Positions 13,470-20,570 of a stretch of 22,984 nucleotides of DNA are shown piece by piece. The position numbers and the translations under genes were made by a program. Within the stretch, counting starts at the first letter, position 1. Each line of letters opens with the position of its first letter. Origin of the DNA: Stenotrophomonas_A sp035539015. GTDB lineage: Bacteria; Pseudomonadota; Gammaproteobacteria; Xanthomonadales; Xanthomonadaceae. Where the stretch lies: contig DATLJF010000326.1 of assembly GCA_035539015.1 (NCBI GenBank), positions 1 through 22,984 of the forward strand, in the 5' to 3' direction. Below the pieces are notes generated by a model, which worked only from the letters and a program-made list of their open reading frames with translations, ran no database searches and had not been told where the DNA came from.

Positions 13470-15911
13470 TCAGATATCGAGGTTGGCGACCTTCAACGCG
13501 TTGTCTTCGATGAAGTCGCGGCGCGGTTCAACCACATCGCCCATCAGCGTGCTGAAGATCTGGTCGGCGGCCACGGCGTCTTCGATCCGCACCTGCAACA
13601 TGCGCCGGGTGTCCGGATTGACCGTGGTTTCCCACAGCTGCTCGGGATTCATTTCACCCAGGCCCTTGAAGCGCTGGATCTGCCGGCCTTTCTTGGCTTC
13701 TTCCAACAGCCAGGCCTGCGCCTGCGCAAACGACGCCACGTTCTGGGTCTTGTTGCCGCGCACGATCTGCGCGCCTTCGCGCACCAGGCCATGGAACAGC
13801 TTGGCCGCTTCGTTGAGCGGACGCAGTTCGCCAGTCTCGAAGGCCGAGAGCGGAATGAACATGCGCGCTTCTTCGCCCATGTGGCGCCGCACGACTTCCA
13901 GCGCCGCCGGGCGCTGGTCGTTGGGTTCCTGCAGGCCGATGGTGTAGCGCGGCGTGCCCAGGCTGCCCTGGTTGAGCTGGCTGGCGAGCAGGTCCAGGCC
14001 GTGGCCGGCCTTGGCATCGCGCAGGTGCTGCAGATCCAGCGGCACGAAGTCGATCAACGCGTCGAGCAGGCGGGTGTCGTAGCGGTGCGCGTTGCGGGCG
14101 ATGGCGTCCTTGGCGTTGGCATAGGCCAGCAGCAGCCTTTCCAGCGCCACGCCGTCGATCGCCGGCTCACCGGCGGCCGGCACCAGCGAGGCGCCTTCGA
14201 CCGCGCTGTTGGCCAGGTAGACGTTGAGGGCCGCATCGTCCTTAAGGTACAGCTCGCTCTTGCCCTGCTTGAGCTTGTACAGCGGCGGCAGGCCGATGTA
14301 GATGTGGCCGCGCTCGATCAGCTCGGGCATCTGGCGATAGAAGAACGTCAGCAGCAGCGTGCGGATGTGCGAACCGTCGACGTCGGCGTCGGTCATGATG
14401 ATGATGCGGTGGTAGCGCAGCTTGTCCGGGTTGTACTCGTCCTTGCCGATGCCGGTACCGAGCGCGGTGATCAGCGTGCCGACTTCGGCGCTGGCCAGCA
14501 TGCGGTCGAAACGCGCGCGTTCGACATTGAGGATCTTGCCGCGAAGCGGCAGCACCGCCTGGTTCTTGCGGTTGCGGCCTTGCTTGGCCGAACCGCCAGC
14601 CGAGTCACCCTCGACGATGAAAAGTTCGGACAGGGCCGGATCCTTTTCCTGGCAATCGGCCAGCTTGCCGGGCAGGCCGGCGATATCCAGCGCACCCTTG
14701 CGGCGGGTGAGATCGCGGGCCTTGCGCGCGGCTTCACGGGCGCGCGCAGCGTCGACGATCTTGCCGGTGATGGCACGCGCTTCGCTGGGATTTTCCTGCA
14801 GGAACTCTTCCAGGCGCGCACCGAAGGCGTTTTCCACCGCCGGGCGCACGTCTGAGCTGACCAGCTTTTCCTTGGTCTGCGAGGAGAAGCTCGGGTCGGG
14901 CACCTTCACCGACAGCACCGCGATCATGCCTTCGCGCATGTCATCGCCGGTGAGGGTGATCTTGGCCTGCTTGGCGATGCCGTTCTGCTCGATGTAGTTG
15001 CCGAGCACGCGGGTCAGCGCGGCGCGGAAGCCGGCGAGGTGGGTGCCGCCGTCCTTCTGCGGAATGTTGTTGGTGAAGCAGTACATCGTTTCCTGGTAGG
15101 CGTCGGTCCATTGCAGGGCGACGTCGACGACGATGTTGTTGTACTCGCCGGTCACAGAAATGACGTTGGGATGCAGCGGGTTCTTCAGCTGCGCCAGGTG
15201 CTCTACGAAACTGCGGATACCGCCTTCGTAGTGGAAATCGTCGCGCCGGCCTTCGCCGCGTTCGTCGATCAGGGTGATGCGCACGCCGGAGTTGAGGAAG
15301 GACAGCTCGCGCAGGCGCCGGGCCAGGATGTCGTAGTGGAATTCGACGTCGCTGAAGATCTCCACCGCCGGCTTGAACCGCAGCGTGGTGCCGCGCTTCT
15401 GCGATTCCTCGATCTGCTTGAGCGGATACAGCGATTCGCCCAGCGAGTATTCCTGCTGGTAGTGGTGGCCGTCGCGCCAGATGTCCAGCCAGAGGTGTTC
15501 GGACAAGGCATTGACCACCGAGACACCCACGCCATGCAGGCCGCCGGAAACCTTGTAGCTGTTGTCGTCGAACTTGCCACCGGCATGCAGCACGGTGAGG
15601 ATCACCTCGGCCGCGGAAATGCCTTCTTCCTTGTGGATATCGACCGGGATGCCGCGTCCGTTGTCGTGCACCGACACTGAGCCATCGACGTGGATCTTCA
15701 CCACAATGTCGTCGGCGTGACCGGCCAGCGCTTCGTCGACCGAGTTGTCGACGACCTCGAACACCATGTGATGCAGGCCGGTGCCGTCATGGACATCGCC
15801 GATGTACATGCCTGGGCGCTTGCGGACGGCTTCCAGGCCGCGCAAGACGGTGATCTTGCTGGAGTCGTAGGTGTTGCCGTTCGCCGGCGTCGGGTTGAGT
15901 TCTTCGGTCAT
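13470..15911 (-). CDS. gyrB: DNA gyrase subunit B
   Basis: The 813-residue product is the ATPase/TOPRIM subunit of DNA gyrase, which introduces negative supercoils. The GHKL ATPase domain begins at VLRGLEAVRKRPGMYIGD and has EVVDNSVDEA, HDNGRGIPV and LHGVGVSVVNALS. A QTK loop is visible at SSQTKEKL. The TOPRIM domain starts at EGDSAGG (434-440) and contains DADVDG (508-513). The C terminus has QRFKGLGEMNPEQLWETT. Length resembles the E. coli type (804) with the proteobacterial insertion. The start at 15911 (MTEELNPTPANG) matches Xanthomonad homologues; an in-frame GTG at 15932 is less likely. It lies downstream of recF on the same strand, but an extended -10 sequence in the gap suggests its own promoter. 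Confidence 0.98.
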   Translation of the reverse strand: MTEELNPTPANGNTYDSSKITVLRGLEAVRKRPGMYIGDVHDGTGLHHMVFEVVDNSVDEALAGHADDIVVKIHVDGSVSVHDNGRGIPVDIHKEEGISAAEVILTVLHAGGKFDDNSYKVSGGLHGVGVSVVNALSEHLWLDIWRDGHHYQQEYSLGESLYPLKQIEESQKRGTTLRFKPAVEIFSDVEFHYDILARRLRELSFLNSGVRITLIDERGEGRRDDFHYEGGIRSFVEHLAQLKNPLHPNVISVTGEYNNIVVDVALQWTDAYQETMYCFTNNIPQKDGGTHLAGFRAALTRVLGNYIEQNGIAKQAKITLTGDDMREGMIAVLSVKVPDPSFSSQTKEKLVSSDVRPAVENAFGARLEEFLQENPSEARAITGKIVDAARAREAARKARDLTRRKGALDIAGLPGKLADCQEKDPALSELFIVEGDSAGGSAKQGRNRKNQAVLPLRGKILNVERARFDRMLASAEVGTLITALGTGIGKDEYNPDKLRYHRIIIMTDADVDGSHIRTLLLTFFYRQMPELIERGHIYIGLPPLYKLKQGKSELYLKDDAALNVYLANSAVEGASLVPAAGEPAIDGVALERLLLAYANAKDAIARNAHRYDTRLLDALIDFVPLDLQHLRDAKAGHGLDLLASQLNQGSLGTPRYTIGLQEPNDQRPAALEVVRRHMGEEARMFIPLSAFETGELRPLNEAAKLFHGLVREGAQIVRGNKTQNVASFAQAQAWLLEEAKKGRQIQRFKGLGEMNPEQLWETTVNPDTRRMLQVRIEDAVAADQIFSTLMGDVVEPRRDFIEDNALKVANLDI

Positions 15912-15989
15912 GCGCTTTGCCGTGTGCTCCACTGCGCGGGCGGCGACGGGGGACCCGTGCCGCTCCGGAGATAGGGGGATAGCTGATCA

Positions 15990-15998
15990 ATTATAGCA
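15990..15998 (-). promoter_or_regulatory. Putative gyrB promoter, extended -10
   Basis: The minus strand reads TGCTATAAT, a perfect TATAAT with the extended TGn element, about 79 bases before the gyrB start. No good -35 match is seen, as expected for extended -10 promoters. A GC-rich inverted repeat (CCGGG/CCCGG, about 16000-16019) lies just upstream. Confidence 0.55.
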
Positions 15999-16043
15999 GC
16001 CGGGCCTTGCCAGCCCCGGATTGGTGAACGGCGCGCTGCCCAT

Positions 16044-17132
16044 TCAGTCTTGAACGTGGACTTCGCCGTGTTCCACGTGGAACTGCGCCGGCTCCCAGGC
16101 CGAAAGGAGCGCAGGCGCCTCCGTTGCGGTGATCAGGACTTGGGCGTGGCCTTCCTGCAGACGCGCCAGGATGCGCTGCTGGTGATGGCGATCCAACTCA
16201 GAGGCCAGGTCATCGAGTGCGACCACCGGCCATTCTCCGCGCTGGTCGGCGAAGTCCTCGGCCTGCGCCAACAAGCAGGCCAACGCCGTCAGCTTCGCCT
16301 GGCCTCGCGACAGCGCCTGGGGTCCGGGCAGTTGCGCGAACTCGGGTTGCCAGTCCGCGCGATGCGGCCCGACCGAGGTGTAGCCGTACTGGCGATCCCG
16401 CTCACGCGCCAAAAGCAGTGCATCGGCCAGCGAGACCTCGTGCCGGCGCCATCCGGGCTGGAAAGCGAGGCTCTCCAGACCCAGTGTGGGCGCGATGGCA
16501 GCGGCCAATGGCCGTGCCTTCTCCTGCAATCGTTCGATGTAGCCACGACGACGGGCAGTAAGCAGCTCGCCAGAATCCCCGAGCTCGCGATCCCAGGCGT
16601 CCAGCGACGCGGGCGCGCCACCCTGTTTGAGCAGCGCGTTTCGCTGTTTCAGCGCCCGCGAGTAGCGCCGCCACAGCGGAAGGAAATCGGGTTCCACGTG
16701 GAACAGAGCCCAATCCATGAAGCGTCGCCGCGTCTCGCCACTGCCACTGATCAGCGCATGGCTACCCGGCTCGAACGTCACTACGGCCAGCGCGGCGCAA
16801 AGATTGCCCAGCTGCTGCACATCCTGCCCGTCCAGCCGCCCCTTCCATGCCTGGCCGCTGTGCCTCAAGCCCGCACGCCGGGATCGGGCTGGCGCGGCGG
16901 TGCCTTCCTGCCATTCGACGAATACCTCGAGATCGTCCGCACCCTGCCGCACCAGACCATCGCGCACGCGTCCGCGAAAGCTGCGCCCGTAGGCCATCAG
17001 GTGCAACGCTTCCAACAGACTGGTCTTGCCGGCGCCGTTGTCGCCCACCACCAGGTTCATCCCCGGACGGGGGTGCCACTCCACGCTCTCGAAACGGCGG
17101 AAGCGATGCAGCGTCAATCGATTGATCAGCAT
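16044..17132 (-). CDS. recF: DNA replication and repair protein RecF
   Basis: The 362-residue SMC-like ATPase loads RecA at gapped DNA and helps restart replication. It begins MLINRLTLHRFRRFESVEWH, a typical RecF start. Walker A is GDNGAGKTS (30-38), the signature motif is LSRGQAKLTALACLLAQA, and Walker B with D-loop is WPVVALDDLASELD. Start 17132 was chosen over upstream in-frame codons because it gives the family length and start sequence; the ribosome binding site is weak. Two perfect parS palindromes lie inside the gene and both are read as Phe-His-Val-Glu (residues 144-147 and 351-354). The gene is separated from dnaN by a terminator and a 330-bp non-coding gap, and from gyrB by about 130 bp. 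Confidence 0.95.
   Translation of the reverse strand: MLINRLTLHRFRRFESVEWHPRPGMNLVVGDNGAGKTSLLEALHLMAYGRSFRGRVRDGLVRQGADDLEVFVEWQEGTAAPARSRRAGLRHSGQAWKGRLDGQDVQQLGNLCAALAVVTFEPGSHALISGSGETRRRFMDWALFHVEPDFLPLWRRYSRALKQRNALLKQGGAPASLDAWDRELGDSGELLTARRRGYIERLQEKARPLAAAIAPTLGLESLAFQPGWRRHEVSLADALLLARERDRQYGYTSVGPHRADWQPEFAQLPGPQALSRGQAKLTALACLLAQAEDFADQRGEWPVVALDDLASELDRHHQQRILARLQEGHAQVLITATEAPALLSAWEPAQFHVEHGEVHVQD
16069..16084. other. parS centromere site 1 (in recF 3' end)
   Basis: TGTTCCACGTGGAACT contains the perfect 14-bp palindrome GTTCCACGTGGAAC (16070-16083), identical to the core of the conserved ParB-binding parS site known from Pseudomonas and close to the Bacillus consensus. It is read in recF as codons for Phe-His-Val-Glu. 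Confidence 0.88.
16690..16705. other. parS centromere site 2 (inside recF)
   Basis: GGTTCCACGTGGAACA contains the same perfect palindrome (core 16691-16704). On the minus strand it reads TGTTCCACGTGGAACC. It lies in recF codons 143-148. Confidence 0.9.
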
Positions 17133-17205
17133 TCGGCCGGCGACGGGGGCAGGGGATCGGCCAGCATAGCGGTCCGCTGGCGCGTAGGCATCAATGGGGA
17201 CAAAT

Positions 17206-17214
17206 TGTGGATAA
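17206..17214 (-). other. DnaA box upstream of recF
   Basis: TGTGGATAA, the exact complement of the consensus TTATCCACA. It is 74 bases before the recF start and about 1.5 kb from the two boxes in the dnaA-dnaN gap. Confidence 0.7.
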
Positions 17215-17327
17215 AACAACGCCAGGAGCCGGCGTGGAGAGTTGTGCACAGCCCATGCACCGGATTCGGGCCACTTCTACAGGGGGTTTCGCAGGCCCTT
17301 TCTCGTTCAAAAACAATGAGATGACGA

Positions 17328-17354
17328 CTTATACCGCGAAATCTGCCCTACCAA
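17328..17354 (-). promoter_or_regulatory. Putative recF promoter
   Basis: The minus strand reads TTGGTA (17349-17354), a 15-base spacer, and TATAAG (17328-17333). The spacer is short, so the match is tentative. It would give a leader of roughly 190 bases containing the DnaA box at 17206. Confidence 0.3.
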
Positions 17355-17414
17355 GCACTACCTAGCTCTTGATTTATATCTTCCTCAAAAGCGGTAAAGA
17401 CCTTTGCCAGAAAT

Positions 17415-17439
17415 GAAAACGCCCGGGTCTCCCCGGGCG
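17415..17439 (-). terminator. dnaN terminator
   Basis: Perfect 8-bp stem CGCCCGGG / CCCGGGCG (17420-17427 and 17432-17439) with a TCTC loop. On the minus strand it is followed by TTTTCATTT. It lies just after dnaN and the parS site at 17443-17458. The T-run is short, but the stem is strong. Confidence 0.75.
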
Positions 17440-17442
17440 CTC

Positions 17443-17458
17443 AGTTCCACGTGGAACA
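17443..17458. other. parS centromere site 3 (between dnaN stop and its terminator)
   Basis: AGTTCCACGTGGAACA contains the perfect 14-bp parS palindrome (core 17444-17457). It is non-coding, four bases from the dnaN stop codon, and directly beside the terminator stem. Confidence 0.9.
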
Positions 17459-17462
17459 CGCA

Positions 17463-18563
17463 TCAGAGTCGCAGCGGCATCACCACGTGACGCGACTTCT
17501 CGCTGCTTGCCTCACGCACCAACGCGGAAGAATTCGCGTCGCGCAGCTGGATCACGATGTGTTCGTCCCGCAGGGCAGAAAGCGCATCGAGCAGGTAGTT
17601 CACGTTGAAGCCGATCGCCAGGTCGGAAACCTTGGTATCCGCCTCGACCTCTTCCTGTGCTTCTTCCTGTTCCGGGTTATGCGCGCTGATCTTGAGCTGG
17701 CCGGGCGACACTTCCACGCGCACGCCGCGGTACTTCTCGTTGGAAAGAATCGCTGCGCGCTGCAGCGAAGCACGCAGCGCTTCGCGATCGACCTTGACCT
17801 CGCGGTCGGCACCGATCGGCACCACGGCCTCGTAGTCCGGGAAGCGCCCGTCGATCAGCTTCGAGGTGAAGGTCACATCGTCGCGCTTCACCCGCACGTG
17901 GCTGCGGCCCACTTCCAGCTCCAGCGAGCGGTCGCCGCCTTCGAGCAAACGCTGCAGTTCGGTCACGCCCTTGCGCGGCACGATGATCTGCCGCTTGGTG
18001 CCCGAAGTGCCATCCAGCTGTGTCTCGCACAGCGCCAGGCGGTGGCCGTCGGTGGCCACGCAACGCAGGGTCGAATCGCGCAGGTCGAACAGCAAGCCGT
18101 TGAGGTAGTAGCGAACATCTTGCTGCGCCATGGCGAATGCGGTGCGCTCGATCAATTCCTTGAGGCTGGCTTCCGGCACCACCACACGCTCGGTGGCTTC
18201 CACTTCGTCTACCGAAGGGAAGTCGTTGGCCGGCAACGTCGCCAGGGTGAAGCGGCTGCGTCCGGCCTGGACCGTGACCTTGTCGCCGGACTGCGACACC
18301 GTGACCCGGCTGCCGTCGGGCAGGGCGCGCACGATCTCGAACAGTTTGCGTGCCGGGATCGTGGTTTCGCCGTCCTGCGCATCCTCCACTGCGATGCGCG
18401 AAATCATTTCCACTTCCAGATCGGTGCCGGTCAGCGACAACTGGCCGCTTTGCACCTGCACCAGGAAATTGGCCAGGACCGGCAGAGTCTGGCGACGTTC
18501 AACCACATTGACCACCTGGGCCAACGGCTTGAGGAAGGCTTCGCGCTGCAGTGTGAAACGCAT
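17463..18563 (-). CDS. dnaN: DNA polymerase III beta subunit (sliding clamp)
   Basis: The 366-residue product starts MRFTLQREAFLKPLAQVVNV and has the family's usual length of three repeated clamp domains (about 1-125, 126-250, 251-366). Recognised segments are RRQTLPVLANFLV, TDLEVEMISRI, ATLPANDFPSVD, YYLNGLLFDL, VATDGHRLALCE, DGRFPDYEAVVP and the C-terminal VVMPLRL typical of beta clamps. The dimeric ring tethers DNA polymerase III and other partners to DNA. It is downstream of dnaA on the same strand, across the 271-bp origin region. A terminator follows, so recF is probably transcribed separately, unlike the dnaA-dnaN-recF operon of some bacteria. Confidence 0.98.
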   Translation of the reverse strand: MRFTLQREAFLKPLAQVVNVVERRQTLPVLANFLVQVQSGQLSLTGTDLEVEMISRIAVEDAQDGETTIPARKLFEIVRALPDGSRVTVSQSGDKVTVQAGRSRFTLATLPANDFPSVDEVEATERVVVPEASLKELIERTAFAMAQQDVRYYLNGLLFDLRDSTLRCVATDGHRLALCETQLDGTSGTKRQIIVPRKGVTELQRLLEGGDRSLELEVGRSHVRVKRDDVTFTSKLIDGRFPDYEAVVPIGADREVKVDREALRASLQRAAILSNEKYRGVRVEVSPGQLKISAHNPEQEEAQEEVEADTKVSDLAIGFNVNYLLDALSALRDEHIVIQLRDANSSALVREASSEKSRHVVMPLRL

Positions 18564-18725
18564 GTGGTTCCGTGCCCCTATGCTTTAAAGATGTGGAATA
18601 AATCAAAAGCTTGGTGGTGATGGTAGGACCGTTTTTGGCGGAAAACTACCTTAACCAATTGATTTAAAAAGACTTGTTGGCCTCGAAACCCTTGGGATTA
18701 CCGCCCCTGATCCCGTGGTAAAACC

Positions 18726-18734
18726 TGTGGATAA
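18726..18734 (-). other. DnaA box in oriC
   Basis: TGTGGATAA, the exact complement of TTATCCACA. Paired with an inverted perfect box 26 bases away. Confidence 0.8.
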
Positions 18735-18760
18735 AATTCAGGCCAAACCGAGCGCTTGAT

Positions 18761-18769
18761 TTATCCACA
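18761..18769 (+). other. DnaA box in oriC
   Basis: TTATCCACA, a perfect match to the high-affinity DnaA box consensus. Inverted relative to the box at 18726-18734. Confidence 0.8.
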
Positions 18770-18834
18770 GTTTCTACCGGCCTTGCGCGCAAATCATGCA
18801 CTGATTTTTCCCGCCTGTGCGCGCGGGCCGGAAC

Positions 18835-20163
18835 TTACTCGCTCAGCTTGCGAATCAGCTTGTCCCAGTCCTCGCGCAACTTGCCGTCGGCTTCCATCAA
18901 GGTGCGGATCTGCCGGCAGGCATGCAGCACCGTGGTGTGGTCGCGGCCAGCGAAGGCGTCGCCGATCTCGGGCAGGCTGTGCTCGGTGAGTTCCTTGGCC
19001 AAGGCCATCGCCACCTGGCGCGGACGCGCCAGCGAGCGCGTGCGGCGCTTGGACAGCAGATCCTTCATCTGCAGGCCGTAGTAATCGGCCACGGTCTTCT
19101 GGATGTTCGGAATGCCAATGGCCTGCTGCTGCGCGCGCAACAGGTCGCGCAGCGTCTCCTGGGCGAACTCCACGGTGATCGCCCGGCCGGTGAAGTTGGC
19201 GCGCGCGGCCAGCGTGTTGAGCGCGCCTTCCAGATCACGCACGTTGGAGCGCATCTTCTTGGCGATCAGGAACGCCACGTCGTCCGGGATATCGGCCCCG
19301 CGCTCGCGCGCCTTCGCCAGCACGATCGCTGCGCGCGTCTCGAAATCCGGCGGGTCGATCGCCACCGACAGGCCCCAGGCCAGGCGGGATTTCAGCCGCG
19401 GCTCCAGGCCCTCCACCTCGCGCGGGTAGCGGTCGCAGGTAAGGATGATCTGCTGGCGGCCGTCGAACAGCGCGTTGAAGGTATGGAAGAACTCCTCCTG
19501 CGTGCGGTCCTTGCCGGCGAAGAACTGGATGTCGTCGATCAGCAGCGCATCGATCTGCTGGAACTGGCGCTTGAACTGGTCCATCGCCTTGTCCTGCAGC
19601 GCGCGGATCATCGCGCTGAAGAACTGCTCCGAGCGCAGGTACATGACCTTGGCGTTCGGGTTGGCCTGGCGCATCGCATTGCCGGCGGCAAACATCAGGT
19701 GGGTCTTGCCCAGGCCGGTGCTGCCATACAGCAGCAACGGGTTGTGGGCGCGGTCACCGGGCTTCTGCGCGGCCTGCAGCGCGGCGGCACGGCCGAGCTG
19801 GTTGCTGCGGCCCTCGACGAAGTTGTCGAAGGTGTAGTGGGTGTCCAGGTTGCCGGCGAAGGGCACCGAGGCCACCGGCGGCGGCGCAATCTGGGTAGCG
19901 AACACCGGCGCGACCGGTTCGGGCGCCTTGGGCCGCGAGCCGACCGCCAGTGCCACCTCGCCGTTGCCGGCGTAGTGGCTCAGCAACTCGCGGATACGGT
20001 CCAGGTAGCGCTCGCGCACCTGTTCGACAATGAAGGCATTCGGCGCGTACAGCACCATGCTGTCGGCGCGCTCTTCGGCCTGCAGCGGTTTCAACCAGGT
20101 ATGGACATCTTCGGGCGGGAATTCCGCCTCGAGACGTTCCAGGCAACGGGGCCAAGCATCCAT
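18835..20163 (-). CDS. dnaA: Chromosomal replication initiator protein DnaA
   Basis: The 442-residue product has the four DnaA domains. Domain I is about 1-75 (MDAWPRCLERLEAEFPPEDV, TWLKPL) and a short linker runs to about 105. The AAA+ domain (about 106-325) has Walker A GSTGLGKT (147-154) and Walker B LLIDD (207-211). The C-terminal DNA-binding domain has SKRRTRSLARPRQVAM and the DnaA signature GDAFAGRDHTTVLHACRQI (401-419). It binds DnaA boxes and opens oriC. Start 20163 was chosen because MDAWPRC matches the start of Xanthomonad DnaA proteins; the open frame to 20313 has no family support and crosses the promoter region. A DnaA box upstream suggests autoregulation. Confidence 0.98.
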   Translation of the reverse strand: MDAWPRCLERLEAEFPPEDVHTWLKPLQAEERADSMVLYAPNAFIVEQVRERYLDRIRELLSHYAGNGEVALAVGSRPKAPEPVAPVFATQIAPPPVASVPFAGNLDTHYTFDNFVEGRSNQLGRAAALQAAQKPGDRAHNPLLLYGSTGLGKTHLMFAAGNAMRQANPNAKVMYLRSEQFFSAMIRALQDKAMDQFKRQFQQIDALLIDDIQFFAGKDRTQEEFFHTFNALFDGRQQIILTCDRYPREVEGLEPRLKSRLAWGLSVAIDPPDFETRAAIVLAKARERGADIPDDVAFLIAKKMRSNVRDLEGALNTLAARANFTGRAITVEFAQETLRDLLRAQQQAIGIPNIQKTVADYYGLQMKDLLSKRRTRSLARPRQVAMALAKELTEHSLPEIGDAFAGRDHTTVLHACRQIRTLMEADGKLREDWDKLIRKLSE

Positions 20164-20275
20164 CAAAGTGTTTTCATCAGTAGCCGGCCGGGGGCGCAAA
20201 AGGTCGCCATGCATCGGCACGGGAGGTAGAAAGCGGATGGGGCAGCCTACCATCGGGGGGCGGGTTTTCCCATAT

Positions 20276-20284
20276 TTATTCACA
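20276..20284 (+). other. DnaA box upstream of dnaA
   Basis: TTATTCACA matches the DnaA box consensus TTATNCACA. It lies 113 bases before the dnaA start codon, where DnaA could repress its own gene or affect rpmH. Confidence 0.65.
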
Positions 20285-20325
20285 GGGACGTCCACAGGCT
20301 GGCACGCGCCCAAAGGTCACAGTAC

Positions 20326-20355
20326 TTGACCTGGGCCCCACAGCACGCCTAGAAT
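20326..20355 (+). promoter_or_regulatory. rpmH promoter
   Basis: TTGACC (20326-20331), an 18-base spacer, and TAGAAT (20350-20355). Both hexamers match sigma-70 consensus at five of six positions. The transcript would start near 20362, about 30 bases before the rpmH ATG. Confidence 0.75.
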
Positions 20356-20391
20356 TTCCGGTTCTTTCGTAACCCTTTCCTAGAGGCCCAC

Positions 20392-20532
20392 ATGGCCACC
20401 AAGCGCACCTACCAGCCCAGCAACCTCAAGCGCAAGCGCGACCACGGTTTCCGTGCCCGCATGAAGACGGCCGACGGCCGCAAGGTGCTGGCCCGTCGCC
20501 GCGCCAAGGGCCGCAAGCGCCTGAGCGCTTGA
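20392..20532 (+). CDS. rpmH: 50S ribosomal protein L34
   Basis: The 46-residue very basic protein starts MATKRTYQPSNLKRKRDHGF and ends GRKRLSA. It has the invariant L34 pattern (KRTYQPS, HGFRARM, GRKVLARRRAKGR). L34 is a small protein of the large ribosomal subunit. AGAGG five bases before the ATG is a good ribosome binding site, and a sigma-70-like promoter lies just upstream. It is the first gene of the rpmH-rnpA-yidC unit that diverges from dnaA, a conserved arrangement at bacterial origins. Confidence 0.97.
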   Translation: MATKRTYQPSNLKRKRDHGFRARMKTADGRKVLARRRAKGRKRLSA

Positions 20533-20570
20533 TTGCCGCGCCGCCGCGTGCGGCCCAGGCAATCCCGATC

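Larger units (their letters stand above)
17133..17462. other. Non-coding region between recF and dnaN
   Basis: These 330 bases carry no convincing gene. They hold the dnaN terminator and third parS site at the dnaN side, and an AT-rich part (about 17361-17400). On the minus strand a possible recF promoter is visible (TTGGTA 17349-17354, 15-base spacer, TATAAG 17328-17333). A perfect DnaA box lies at 17206-17214, and a weaker DnaA-like box TTGTGCACA at 17242-17250. The region is probably the recF leader and may also take part in origin function. Confidence 0.6.
18564..18834. other. oriC: Probable chromosomal replication origin (oriC), dnaA-dnaN intergenic region
   Basis: The 271-bp non-coding gap between dnaA and dnaN contains two perfect DnaA boxes in opposite orientation: TGTGGATAA at 18726-18734 and TTATCCACA at 18761-18769. 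It also has an AT-rich segment (about 18641-18672, with TTAACCAATTGATTTAAAAA) that could be the unwinding element, and a TGCGCGCA-type palindrome (TTGCGCGCAA, 18783-18792). A degenerate box lies at about 18592. Location between dnaA and dnaN, DnaA boxes and nearby parS sites are the standard marks of a bacterial origin. The region also has to hold the dnaN promoter, which I could not place convincingly. Confidence 0.8.
20164..20391. promoter_or_regulatory. Divergent dnaA / rpmH promoter region
   Basis: The 228-bp non-coding gap between divergent dnaA (minus) and rpmH (plus). It holds a DnaA box at 20276-20284 and the rpmH promoter. The dnaA promoter is not clear; a candidate -10 lies around GGTAGGCT on the minus strand (near 20248-20255). 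Confidence 0.65.

Noticed and set aside
12291..14855. Very long plus-strand open frame (854 codons) opposite the M48, CPBP and gyrB genes
   Set aside because: It lies antisense to three clear genes. High-GC codon bias removes stops from the opposite strand. The translation is Gln/Arg/Ala/Val-rich with no recognisable domain and crosses three separate genes.
18592..18601. TGTGGAATAA near the dnaN start as a DnaA box
   Set aside because: It has an extra base compared with TGTGGATAA, so it is at best a weak site.
18817..20229. 470-codon plus-strand open frame opposite dnaA
   Set aside because: Exact shadow of dnaA, low-complexity His/Gln/Val/Arg-rich translation.
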